The notes under the pieces are model-generated. The model was not told the origin of the DNA and searched no databases. It was given only the letters and a program-made list of their open reading frames with translations. Positions 15,141 to 23,798 of a DNA stretch of 64,000 nucleotides are shown here, one piece after another. The DNA is from an uncultured Clostridia bacterium. Lineage in GTDB: Bacteria > Bacillota > Clostridia > Oscillospirales > Ruminococcaceae. Location: positions 1 through 64,000 of the forward strand of contig CANQNK010000002.1 of assembly GCA_947625195.1 (NCBI GenBank). Direction: 5' to 3'. How positions within the stretch are numbered: the first letter of the stretch is position 1; every line of letters begins with the position of its first letter. A program made the position numbers and the translations under genes.

Positions 15141-15750
15141 AGGTACTTTATACATAGTTACCGCTCCGTCCGGCTGCGGAAAGGGAACTATTCTTGAAAA
15201 CGCAGCAGATAAGCATGGTCTGGTATATTCAGTTTCTGCAACTACAAGGCACCCCAGAGCAGGTGAGATAGACGGTGTTCATTACTTTTTCAAGTCTCGT
15301 GAGGAATTTGAAAAAATGATAAAAGACGACGGTTTTTTAGAATATGCCGAGTACTGTGGAAATCTTTACGGTACTCCAAGAGCCGCGGTTGAAAAGCTTT
15401 TAGACGAGGGCAAGGACGTGCTTTTGGAAATTGAAGTTCAGGGGGCTATGAATATTATGGATAAGCTGCCTCAGGCGGCGACGGTGTTTATCCTTCCGCC
15501 TTCAATAAAAGAACTGAGGCGCAGACTTTTAAAAAGAGCGACCGAAATGCCCGAGGTTGTAGAACAAAGGGTAAAGCAGGCAATTTGTGAGATTCCATTT
15601 GCAAAGTATTTTGACTTTGTTATAATAAATGACGATATTGACAATGCTATCAGAGATTTTGATGCCTGCATAGCAGCGGCAAAGCATTTGAGAAAATGCC
15701 GCGGTAAAGATATTGACAATAAAATTACGGAGGTTTTGAAAAATGAGTAA
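15133..15750 (+). CDS. gmk: Guanylate kinase
   Basis: Phosphorylates GMP to GDP with ATP; 205 residues. The P-loop APSGCGKGT is near residues 11-19, and the GMP-binding region has SVSATTRHPRAGEIDGVHYFF and GNLYGTP. The GTG at 15133, with GGAGGG 6 nt upstream, overlaps the last 8 nt of remA. The ORF track begins 13 codons earlier inside remA, without support. The 3' end overlaps rpoZ by 8 nt. It is part of the yicC-remA-gmk-rpoZ-priA operon. Confidence 0.95.
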   Translation: MNRGTLYIVTAPSGCGKGTILENAADKHGLVYSVSATTRHPRAGEIDGVHYFFKSREEFEKMIKDDGFLEYAEYCGNLYGTPRAAVEKLLDEGKDVLLEIEVQGAMNIMDKLPQAATVFILPPSIKELRRRLLKRATEMPEVVEQRVKQAICEIPFAKYFDFVIINDDIDNAIRDFDACIAAAKHLRKCRGKDIDNKITEVLKNE

Positions 15751-15952
15751 ACCGGTATCGGCTACACAGATTTTAAGAAATAATGAGAGCTACTATTCTT
15801 TGGTTCTTGCCATTGCAAAAAGAGCCAGAGAAATTGCGGACAACGCAGTGGATCAAAAGGTGGTTTTAGACGAAAAGCCTGTAAAGACCGCCATTGATGA
15901 GTTTGTTGCGGGTGAATACAGAATTATAGAAGATCCGGGTGTAAAAGGATAA
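15743..15952 (+). CDS. rpoZ: RNA polymerase omega subunit
   Basis: Small assembly subunit of RNA polymerase, 69 residues. The core YYSLVLAIAKRAREI with the following VLDEKPVKTAIDEF is typical of Firmicute omega proteins. ATG 15743 overlaps gmk by 8 nt with GGAGG 10 nt upstream. In B. subtilis coaBC follows; here priA follows after 21 nt, so coaBC is missing from the string. Confidence 0.92.
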   Translation: MSKPVSATQILRNNESYYSLVLAIAKRAREIADNAVDQKVVLDEKPVKTAIDEFVAGEYRIIEDPGVKG

Positions 15953-15973
15953 GTCAGAGAGGAAGCAAAAGCA

Positions 15974-18436
15974 ATGCAGGCAAGATTTCTGGTGGCAAAA
16001 ACAGCGCTTTCAAACACTGCGCTTAGCTTTGACAAGGAATACAGCTATGCCGTGCCGCAGGGTCTTGCCGGTGCTTTAAAGCCGGGAGCAAGAGTTTTGG
16101 TTCCGTTCGGACGGGGAAACCGCAAAAGACTCGGGTTTGTAACAAGACTTTACGAGTGCGATCATAAAAGGGAAGAGCTTAAAAACATCCTGAGCGTGGT
16201 GGACACCAAGCCTCTTTTAAACGACGAAATGTTAAGCCTTGTTTTCTGGCTTAAAGAAAATACATTCTGCACATTCTACGAGGCTTACAGGACAATTGTG
16301 CCTACCGGGTATGACTACAGCCTTACTACACACTACAAAAGAGTGAACGCAAGGCTTGAGGTAACACTTACAGACGAGGAGAAAAAGCTCTTAAACGCTT
16401 TTATGCTTGAGAATTCCCAAAGGGACAGGGACCTTGTGATGGATTGTTCCGGCAATCCTGAAAAAAAGGCGGTTGTTGAATCGCTCATTAACAAGGGTGT
16501 GATTGAAGAAGCCGACATTTTAAAAAGAAGGGTCGGAGACGAAGTAGTCAGAATGATTCGCCTTACAAATGCATATCTTGACGCTGAGGTGGGAGCGAGA
16601 ATTACTCCTAAACAGCAGGTTGTAATAGACCTTTTATCTCAGTGCGAATCGGCTTCCGTAAAGGAAATCTGCTATATGGCGAACGTTACGCAGTCTATTA
16701 TAAAAAGACTTATTCAAAACGGCATTTGCGAGGATTATGAGGTCGAAGCGCTCAGAGTTCCAAAAAGCTCTGAGATAACAAGAACCGACCCGGAAAGTAT
16801 TGTTCTTAACGATGAACAGCAGAAAGCTTTTGAAGGAATATTTTCACTTGTAAAAGTGGGCAAGCCGTGCGGTTCGCTGTTGCATGGAGTTACCGGAAGC
16901 GGTAAAACCAGTGTGTTTATCCGCCTGATAAACGAAACGCTTAAGCTTAATAAAACTGCTATGTTGCTGGTGCCTGAAATTTCCCTGACGCCACAGATGG
17001 TCTCCAAGTTTAAATCTCTTTTTGGGGAGACGGTTGCGGTGATCAACTCAAGCCTTTCTCTTGGTCAGAGGGTGGACGAGTTCAAAAGAATAAAGTCCGG
17101 AAACGCACGCATCGTTATAGGCACGCGCTCTGCGGTGTTCGCTCCGCTTGAAAACATCGGCATAATTATTATGGACGAAGAGGGAGAGCATACGTATAAG
17201 TCCGAAAATTCTCCCAGATATCACGCAAGAGACGTTGCTATTCAGCGGTGTGGTCACAATAGCTGTGCGTTGCTGCTTGCATCAGCAACACCTTCAATAG
17301 AAAGCTGTTACTATGCACACTCGGGAAGATTTCATCTTTTTGAGCTTAAGCAGAGATACAATGACTCTCCGCTACCAAAGGTAATAATTGTAGATATGCA
17401 AAGAGAGGCGGAGGAAGGAAATGACTCTTTGTTTTCGCGCTCGCTAAAAGCAGCGATAGAAGATAATCTCAGGCGGGGTGAGCAGTCGATACTTCTCTTA
17501 AACCGAAGGGGCTTTAACACTTACGTTACCTGCCTTGAGTGCAGAACTCCCGTGCAGTGCCCGAATTGCAGTATCCCGCTTACATATCACAAAAGAAACA
17601 ATAGGCTTATGTGCCATTACTGCGGCTATACCAGAGCCGGTATAACCGAGTGCGACCACTGTCACAGCACTCACCTTAAAGCGACCGGAGTGGGCACTCA
17701 GCGTGTGGAGGACGAGGTAGCCCGTCTTTTCCCCTCTGCAAGGGTGCTTAGAATGGATGCGGATACGACCGGCTCAAGGTACGCCTACGAGAAGGGGTTC
17801 AATGCCTTCAAAAGAGGCGAGTATGACATTATGCTTGGCACGCAGATGATTGCCAAGGGCCTTGATTTTGAAAACGTGACTCTGGTGGGAGTTTTATCGC
17901 TTGACAGAAGCCTTTATTCGGGCGGGTTTCAAAGCTATGAGAAAACCTTTTCACTTCTGACGCAGGTAGTTGGAAGGAGCGGCAGAGGAAATAAAAAGGG
18001 AATTGCTTTTATTCAGACGTATTCCCCTGAGCATTACGTAATAGAGCTTGCTTCAAAGCAGGATTACAACGGCTTCTATGAGGGCGAGATAGAACTAAGG
18101 CGCGCTTTAACCTATCCTCCGTTTTGCGATATATGCGTGGTTGGGTTTTCTAGCGAGATAAACTCGGACGCCGAGCGTTCTGCCGCTGAGTTTATTAAAT
18201 TTTTAAAGCTTAATATTTCACAGCTTGAGTATAAAAAGCCGCTCAGAGTTCTCGGACCGTCGCCATGCGTTATGTCGAGAATAAACGGCAGATTTCGCCA
18301 CAGGATAATAATAAAATGCAAAAACTCTTCGGACTTTAGAAAGCTTATGTATAAAACCCTGATGGATTCGTACAGGTCTAAGATATTCTGCAACACAAGG
18401 CTGTTTGCAGATATTAACGGCGACACGGGAATATGA
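15974..18436 (+). CDS. priA: Primosomal protein N' (replication restart helicase PriA)
   Basis: 3'-to-5' helicase that reloads the replisome at stalled forks; 820 residues, full length. An N-terminal 3'-BD region (FDKEYSYAVPQG, GARVLVPFGRG) and a winged-helix segment (residues 180-260) come first. The Walker A GVTGSGKTS, the DEEGEH box and the helicase C motif IGTQMIAKGLDFENVTLVGVL follow. A zinc-binding insert with eight cysteines (CLEC, CPNC, CHYC, CDHC) sits between the helicase lobes. AGAGAGGAAG precedes the ATG. It is probably in one operon with rpoZ. A gap of 87 nt to def is the only break in this run. Confidence 0.96.
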   Translation: MQARFLVAKTALSNTALSFDKEYSYAVPQGLAGALKPGARVLVPFGRGNRKRLGFVTRLYECDHKREELKNILSVVDTKPLLNDEMLSLVFWLKENTFCTFYEAYRTIVPTGYDYSLTTHYKRVNARLEVTLTDEEKKLLNAFMLENSQRDRDLVMDCSGNPEKKAVVESLINKGVIEEADILKRRVGDEVVRMIRLTNAYLDAEVGARITPKQQVVIDLLSQCESASVKEICYMANVTQSIIKRLIQNGICEDYEVEALRVPKSSEITRTDPESIVLNDEQQKAFEGIFSLVKVGKPCGSLLHGVTGSGKTSVFIRLINETLKLNKTAMLLVPEISLTPQMVSKFKSLFGETVAVINSSLSLGQRVDEFKRIKSGNARIVIGTRSAVFAPLENIGIIIMDEEGEHTYKSENSPRYHARDVAIQRCGHNSCALLLASATPSIESCYYAHSGRFHLFELKQRYNDSPLPKVIIVDMQREAEEGNDSLFSRSLKAAIEDNLRRGEQSILLLNRRGFNTYVTCLECRTPVQCPNCSIPLTYHKRNNRLMCHYCGYTRAGITECDHCHSTHLKATGVGTQRVEDEVARLFPSARVLRMDADTTGSRYAYEKGFNAFKRGEYDIMLGTQMIAKGLDFENVTLVGVLSLDRSLYSGGFQSYEKTFSLLTQVVGRSGRGNKKGIAFIQTYSPEHYVIELASKQDYNGFYEGEIELRRALTYPPFCDICVVGFSSEINSDAERSAAEFIKFLKLNISQLEYKKPLRVLGPSPCVMSRINGRFRHRIIIKCKNSSDFRKLMYKTLMDSYRSKIFCNTRLFADINGDTGI

Positions 18437-18523
18437 TATTGGCATAATTGTCCGGCAGGATTTATAAATTAAGACGCTTAACAAAAACAGTTATTTGAAA
18501 ATTTTCTATTAAAGGAGAATAAA

Positions 18524-18994
18524 ATGGCTCTTCGTACGATACTTAATAAAAGGGACGAGATACTTTCAAAAAAGTGCAGACCGGTCGACAAATTCGACTC
18601 AAAGCTTCATACGCTTTTAGACGATATGAAAGAAACGCTTTACAACGCCGATGGAGCCGGCCTTGCCGCACCGCAGGTTGGAATACTGAGACGTGTCTGT
18701 GTTATGGACGTTGGAGAGGGTTATATAGAGCTTATAAACCCTGAAATCATCGAAACGAGCGGAGAGCAGACCGGAGTTGAGGGTTGTCTTTCATGTCCGG
18801 GCGAGTGGGGATATGTTACCAGGCCGATGAATGTGACCTTTAAGGCTCAGGACAGATTCGGGAACTGGTATGAAAAATCGGTCGAGGGGCTTTTTGCAAG
18901 ATGTGTTATGCACGAGTGCGATCACTTGGAAGGAAAAATATTTTTAGATCTTGTGACCCGCTGGGTCGATCCAGAGGAGCTTGAGGACAAGTGA
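18524..18994 (+). CDS. def: Peptide deformylase
   Basis: Fe/Zn enzyme of 156 residues that removes the formyl group from nascent proteins. All three deformylase motifs are visible: GAGLAAPQVG (motif 1), EGCLSCPGE (motif 2, metal Cys) and HECDH (motif 3, catalytic Glu and two metal His). AAAGGAG is 6 nt before the ATG. Its last four bases, GTGA, overlap the start of fmt, the classical def-fmt pairing. Confidence 0.96.
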   Translation: MALRTILNKRDEILSKKCRPVDKFDSKLHTLLDDMKETLYNADGAGLAAPQVGILRRVCVMDVGEGYIELINPEIIETSGEQTGVEGCLSCPGEWGYVTRPMNVTFKAQDRFGNWYEKSVEGLFARCVMHECDHLEGKIFLDLVTRWVDPEELEDK

Positions 18995-19929
18995 GAATAA
19001 TTTTTATGGGTACGCCCGATTTTGCTGTTCCAACGCTGATGGCGCTTATTAAATCTGAGCACGAGATAGCGGCGGTATTCACCCAGCCGGATAAACCGAA
19101 GGGCAGGGGAATGAAGCTTACTTCTCCGCCCGTAAAGGAGCTTGCAGCCCGAAACGGCATTGAAGTATTTCAGCCGGTCAGCCTTAAAAAAGACGCCGGT
19201 GAGTATATAGACGCTATAAAAGCATTAAACCCCGATGTTATCGTGGTCGCGGCGTATGGGAAGATACTTCCCAAAGAGGTGCTTGATATTCCAAAATACG
19301 GCTGTGTAAACGTGCACGGCTCACTTTTGCCGAAGTACAGGGGAGCGGCGCCTATCCAGTGGGCGGTTTTAAACGGCGACGAGGTTACCGGAGTAACCAC
19401 TATGCTTATGTCTGAGGGGCTTGACACGGGAGATATTCTACTTAAAAGCGAAACCAAAATCGGCGAAAACGAAACGGCAGCAGAGCTTTTTGAAAGGCTT
19501 TCAGTTATTGGAGCAGAGCTTTTAATTAAAACGCTTTGCAGGCTTGAGACGGGGGATATCACCCCAAAAGCTCAGGACGACAACTTTGCAAGCTATGCGG
19601 GAATGCTCTCTAAGGATATGTGTTATCTTGATTTTTCAAAGGACGCATTTTCAGTTCACAAAAAAATATGCGGCCTTTCTGACTGGCCGTGTGCCTGTAC
19701 AACATTCTTAGGAAAAAGACTTAAGGTTTACCGCTCTGAGATCGTGGAAATTGACACGAGTGATATTTTAAACGGCAGTATAATAGACGAGAAAAGGTTT
19801 GTTGTCTCCTGTGCAGACAAAGCCGTGCGGTTTGTTATCGTGCAGCAGGAGGGCTTGAGAAAAATGAGTTCCGAGGATTTTTTAAGAGGACGAAAAATAC
19901 AGAGGGGAACAACGCTTGAATTTAATTAA
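18991..19929 (+). CDS. fmt: Methionyl-tRNA formyltransferase
   Basis: Formylates initiator Met-tRNA using 10-formyl-tetrahydrofolate; 312 residues. It begins RIIFMGTPDFAVPTL. The catalytic region has VNVHGSLLPKYRGAAPIQWAVLNGD, including the Asn/His pair and SLLPxYRG loop, and the C-terminal OB domain follows. The GTG start overlaps the def stop codon by 4 nt, which implies translational coupling. AGGAGCTTGAGGA lies upstream. Confidence 0.96.
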   Translation: MRIIFMGTPDFAVPTLMALIKSEHEIAAVFTQPDKPKGRGMKLTSPPVKELAARNGIEVFQPVSLKKDAGEYIDAIKALNPDVIVVAAYGKILPKEVLDIPKYGCVNVHGSLLPKYRGAAPIQWAVLNGDEVTGVTTMLMSEGLDTGDILLKSETKIGENETAAELFERLSVIGAELLIKTLCRLETGDITPKAQDDNFASYAGMLSKDMCYLDFSKDAFSVHKKICGLSDWPCACTTFLGKRLKVYRSEIVEIDTSDILNGSIIDEKRFVVSCADKAVRFVIVQQEGLRKMSSEDFLRGRKIQRGTTLEFN

Positions 19930-19943
19930 AAGGAGATTAAGTT

Positions 19944-20690
19944 ATGTTTGGTTTGTTTTATTATGATTGGACAATACTGATTTTGATTCCGCCGATGATC
20001 TTCGCGCTTATTGCGCAGGCTAGGGTAAATTCGGCATACAGCAAATACTCAAAGGTCAAAAGCGCAAGAGGGCTTACTGCTCACGAGGTGGCAAGGCAGA
20101 TCCTTGATGCAAACGGTCTGACCTATATCAAAATAGAGCATGTTTCAGGAAAGCTTACCGACCACTACGACCCAAAGGCGGAAGTGGTTCGTCTTTCTGA
20201 CAGTGTTGACGGTAACGATTCTGTTGCGGCGATAGGTATAGCCGCTCACGAGTGCGGTCACGCAGTTCAGCATGCCCAGGGGTACGCTCCCGTAAAGATT
20301 CGCAGCGCTATGGTGCCTATCACAAATTTCGGTTCCAGTCTTTCGATGATCCTCATTTTGCTGGGACTTGTTTTGGTATTTGCGCAGAGAGCCGCAACAG
20401 CTGGTGGAATGTATAATTTCGGAATGACTATTGCGGTTATCGGAATTATGCTGTTTGCGCTTTCTACTGTATTTCAGCTTATTACTCTTCCCGTTGAGTT
20501 CAACGCTTCAAGCAGGGCGATAAAAACGCTCAACAGCTTTCATATTTTAGAGGATTCTGAAATTCCCATGGCAAGATCCGTTCTTTCTGCGGCGGCTCTT
20601 ACCTACGTGGCGGCTTTGGTGTCATCGCTGGCGACTCTTTTAAGACTGGTTCTTATCGTCCTTGGCGCCGGAAGGGGAAGGCGAAATTGA
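19944..20690 (+). CDS. YugP-type membrane zinc metallopeptidase
   Basis: Integral membrane protein of 248 residues. A first helix (about 8-24) is followed by a cytosolic-looking region with the zinc motif HECGH at residues 102-106 (AAHECGHAVQHAQGY). Three further helices follow, then the conserved PVEFNASSRA. This is the YugP/DUF2227-type putative protease family; no substrate is known. It sits between fmt and rsmB, adjacent genes in B. subtilis, so it has been inserted into the conserved order. AAAGGAG is 9 nt upstream of the ATG, and the last bases overlap rsmB. Confidence 0.85.
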   Translation: MFGLFYYDWTILILIPPMIFALIAQARVNSAYSKYSKVKSARGLTAHEVARQILDANGLTYIKIEHVSGKLTDHYDPKAEVVRLSDSVDGNDSVAAIGIAAHECGHAVQHAQGYAPVKIRSAMVPITNFGSSLSMILILLGLVLVFAQRAATAGGMYNFGMTIAVIGIMLFALSTVFQLITLPVEFNASSRAIKTLNSFHILEDSEIPMARSVLSAAALTYVAALVSSLATLLRLVLIVLGAGRGRRN

Positions 20691-21976
20691 CACAGCGGGG
20701 CTTGGTTTTAAAGCTTCTATTAAGACTTGAAGAGGATGGCGGATACTCAAATATTCTGCTTGACAATGAGCTTCAAAAACACGACCTTGACTTTCGGCAG
20801 AGAGCTTTTGCAACCGCACTTTTTTACGGAGTGATCGAGAGACGCATAACTCTTGATTATTACATTTCAAAGCTTTCTAAAACAAAGATACAAAAGCTTT
20901 CAAAGGCAATTTTGAATATTCTCAGAATGGGGATATATCAGATAGAGTTTATGGACTCGGTTCCGGATTCCGCAGCCGTAAACGAGAGCGTTATTCTTGC
21001 AAGGAAAAACCAAAACCCACGTTTATCGGGCTTTGTAAACGGAGTGCTTCGCTCATTTATCAGAGAAAAGGACAGCATAAATCTGCCGAGCGATATGCCT
21101 GACAGGCTGAGCGTTTTGTATTCCTGTCCAAAACCTCTTATCTCAAAGCTTTGCAGCGAATACGGCGATGAGGCCGCCGAGGGTTTTTTAAAAAATTCGC
21201 TTGATCCGGCAAAGGTTTTTATAAGAACAAATACGCTTAAAACAGACGCAAAGACACTATTGTCTAAGCTTGAGGCCGAGGGCGTAAAGGCTGATAGATG
21301 CGATTTTGACGAAAATGCGCTGATCGTGTCGGGAAGTATCTTTTCATCAAGCGCTTTTTCAAACGGTCTTTTTTACGTTCAGGATTATTCAAGTCAGCTT
21401 GCGGCAAAGCTTCTGGGGGCAGAAAGCGGCGAGAGAATACTTGATTTATGCTCAGCGCCCGGCGGAAAGGCTTTTACAATAGCTCTTGAGATGAGGGGAG
21501 TTGGCGAGATAGTCGCCTGCGACCTTTATAAGCACAAGGTATCTCTGATAAAAGACGGGGCAAAGCGCTTAGGGATTGACATTATAAACGCAAGGGTAAA
21601 TGATGCATCGGTTTATAACGAGAGCCTGGGTCAGTTTGACAGGGTGCTGTGCGATGTTCCCTGTTCCGGCTTCGGCATAATAAAAAGAAAGCCGGAGATT
21701 AAATATAAGCCGCTTGAAAAAACAAAAGATCTGCCCCGAATTCAGCGGAACATTCTAAAAAATGCAGCTTTATATCTAAAGCCGGGAGGAGTTCTTATAT
21801 ACTCCACCTGTACGTTAAGCAGGGCTGAAAACGAGGAGGTCATTGAAGACTTTCTTAAAAGAAATACGGATTATATTCCGGTTAATGAATTTGACGGCGG
21901 TTTTACAAAAACCGTTATGCCTGAGCATTTTGGCTCGGACGCATTCTTCATATCAAAAATAAGACGTATAGGTTAG
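20687..21976 (+). CDS. rsmB: 16S rRNA (cytosine-967-C5)-methyltransferase
   Basis: S-adenosylmethionine-dependent rRNA methylase of 429 residues. An N-terminal NusB-like RNA-binding domain (RQRAFATALFYGVIERRITLD, residues 1-130) is followed by a Rossmann methylase with LDLCSAPGGKAF, CDVPCSGFGI (motif IV Cys) and YSTCTLSRAENEEVI (motif VI catalytic Cys). The start is TTG overlapping the YugP stop codon, with AAGGGG/GGAAGG upstream; no ATG is available in the first 90 codons without losing conserved sequence. The stop overlaps the rlmN start by one base. Confidence 0.93.
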   Translation: MTQRGLVLKLLLRLEEDGGYSNILLDNELQKHDLDFRQRAFATALFYGVIERRITLDYYISKLSKTKIQKLSKAILNILRMGIYQIEFMDSVPDSAAVNESVILARKNQNPRLSGFVNGVLRSFIREKDSINLPSDMPDRLSVLYSCPKPLISKLCSEYGDEAAEGFLKNSLDPAKVFIRTNTLKTDAKTLLSKLEAEGVKADRCDFDENALIVSGSIFSSSAFSNGLFYVQDYSSQLAAKLLGAESGERILDLCSAPGGKAFTIALEMRGVGEIVACDLYKHKVSLIKDGAKRLGIDIINARVNDASVYNESLGQFDRVLCDVPCSGFGIIKRKPEIKYKPLEKTKDLPRIQRNILKNAALYLKPGGVLIYSTCTLSRAENEEVIEDFLKRNTDYIPVNEFDGGFTKTVMPEHFGSDAFFISKIRRIG

Positions 21977-23025
21977 TGGTGAGAAAATTGAGCGGCACAA
22001 ATAAAAAAGATATATTATCTCTTGAGTTTAGTGAGCTGGAGAACGAGATTTTAAAACTTGCAGAGCCTAAATTCCGTGCAAAGCAGATTTTTGACTGGCT
22101 TCACGTCAAGCGGGTGTCGGATTTTGGCGCTATGACTAACTTATCTGCACAGTTTAGAGAGAGAATTTCATCTTTGTTTTGTATAAAATCACTATTTGCG
22201 TTAAAAAGACTTGCGTCTGAGCAGGATAATACTGTAAAATATTTATATGAGCTTGATGATAATAACCGCATTGAAACGGTTATGATGGAATACGAACACG
22301 GCACAAGCCTTTGTATATCAACCCAGGTGGGATGCAGGATGGGGTGCAGATTTTGTGCTTCAACTATTGCGGGCTTTAAACGCAATCTTTCGCCCTCAGA
22401 AATGCTTTTGCAGGTTTATGAAACCGAAAGGCTTGAAGGCAAAAAAGTACAGAGCTTAGTCCTTATGGGAATAGGCGAGCCGTTGGATAATTTTGATAAT
22501 GTAGTTAAGTTTCTTAAGATATTAAGCGACGAGCGGGGAAAGAATTTATCTCTTCGGCACGTATCAATCTCGACCTGCGGGATAGTTCCGAAAATCGACG
22601 AGCTTGCAAGGCTGAAACTTGGCGTTACGCTTTCGGTTTCACTTCATGCGGGAAACGACAGGACAAGGTCTGAGATAATGCCGGTAAACAATAAATATAA
22701 CATAGGTGAGCTGATCGATGCCTGCAAAAGGTATTTTGATAAGACAGGCAGAAGGATCTCTTACGAGTATGCCGTTATAGACGGGGTAAACGACAGAAAG
22801 AAAAATGCGGCAGAGCTTTATTCTCTGCTTGGTGGGCAGAACTGCCACATAAACATTATTCCTGTAAATAAAATAAAAGAGCGAAGCTTTACTTCTGACA
22901 GAAAAAGCGCAAATCAGTTTAAAAAATATCTCGAGAGCTTTGGGATGAATGCTACGGTTAGAAGAACCTTGGGCAGCGACATAAACGCCGCCTGCGGACA
23001 GCTAAGGCGGGAATATGAAGTATGA
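21976..23025 (+). CDS. rlmN: 23S rRNA (adenine-2503-C2)-methyltransferase, radical SAM
   Basis: Iron-sulphur radical-SAM enzyme of 349 residues that methylates A2503 of 23S rRNA and also A37 of some tRNAs. The cluster motif is CRMGCRFC, with GIGEPLDNFDNV and LSVSLHAGND behind it. The late Cys in AACGQLR serves as the second catalytic Cys. The start is GTG, either 21976 or 21979 (two in a row). It is tightly packed with rsmB and followed by prpC, the same order as in B. subtilis. Confidence 0.95.
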   Translation: MVRKLSGTNKKDILSLEFSELENEILKLAEPKFRAKQIFDWLHVKRVSDFGAMTNLSAQFRERISSLFCIKSLFALKRLASEQDNTVKYLYELDDNNRIETVMMEYEHGTSLCISTQVGCRMGCRFCASTIAGFKRNLSPSEMLLQVYETERLEGKKVQSLVLMGIGEPLDNFDNVVKFLKILSDERGKNLSLRHVSISTCGIVPKIDELARLKLGVTLSVSLHAGNDRTRSEIMPVNNKYNIGELIDACKRYFDKTGRRISYEYAVIDGVNDRKKNAAELYSLLGGQNCHINIIPVNKIKERSFTSDRKSANQFKKYLESFGMNATVRRTLGSDINAACGQLRREYEV

Positions 23026-23042
23026 AGGGACGGTGATATGGT

Positions 23043-23771
23043 TTGTTTGTTACGGCTAAAAGCGACATCGGAATGCTGAGAGTGGAGAATCAGGATAATT
23101 TCAAGGTGGGAACTATTGGCGACAACACTGCAATATGCGTTGTGTGCGACGGTATGGGCGGAGCTTTGGCCGGCGGCGAGGCAAGCGAGGTGGCATCTAA
23201 CGTGGTGTTTGACCGGCTTAACTTAAGCTATCGTGAGGGGCTTAGCTCAAGAGCGGTGCAGAATATGCTTGTGACGGCGCTGAGAACCGCAAACACAGTG
23301 GTGTATGAGAAAAGCAGATCGGACAAGCTGAAAGAAGGTATGGGCACTACATGCGTTGCGGCGGTGGCTTCTAAAGACACGGCCTATATTGCAAGTGTTG
23401 GAGACAGCCGAGCCTATCTTCTTAACTCGGACGGAATAACCCAGATAACAAAAGACCATACTTTTGTTGAAATGCTTCAGCGTCAGGGAAAATATGACGA
23501 GAGCGACGCCGCGGCAAAGCATATGAGTCATATCATCACTAAGGCGATAGGTACTGAACAAACGGTGGACCCGGACTTTTTTGAAATACCGCTTGCGGAT
23601 AAATCTCTTATACTTCTTTGCTCTGACGGGCTTACGAATTACTTGTCTGATGAGCAGATTTATAATTTTGTATATGCAAATCCTCTTGAATCGGCAATGA
23701 ATGATATGATAAATTATTGCAACGATTCCGGCGGAAAGGACAACATAACGATAGCAATTATTGTAAACTGA
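23043..23771 (+). CDS. prpC: PP2C-family serine/threonine protein phosphatase
   Basis: Mn-dependent protein phosphatase of 242 residues, partner of the PASTA kinase encoded next. Motifs: KSDIGMLRVENQDNF, VCDGMGGALAGGEAS (metal Asp residues), SVGDSRAYLL, LCSDGLTNYL and GGKDNITIAIV. The start is TTG at 23043, behind GAAGGGACGGTGAT. An ATG at 23038 is in another frame, and an in-frame TGA at 23034 rules out anything longer. TTG is therefore forced unless translation starts at the internal Met. Confidence 0.93.
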   Translation: MFVTAKSDIGMLRVENQDNFKVGTIGDNTAICVVCDGMGGALAGGEASEVASNVVFDRLNLSYREGLSSRAVQNMLVTALRTANTVVYEKSRSDKLKEGMGTTCVAAVASKDTAYIASVGDSRAYLLNSDGITQITKDHTFVEMLQRQGKYDESDAAAKHMSHIITKAIGTEQTVDPDFFEIPLADKSLILLCSDGLTNYLSDEQIYNFVYANPLESAMNDMINYCNDSGGKDNITIAIIVN

Positions 23772-23798
23772 TAGAACAAACGGGAGGAAACTTTTAAG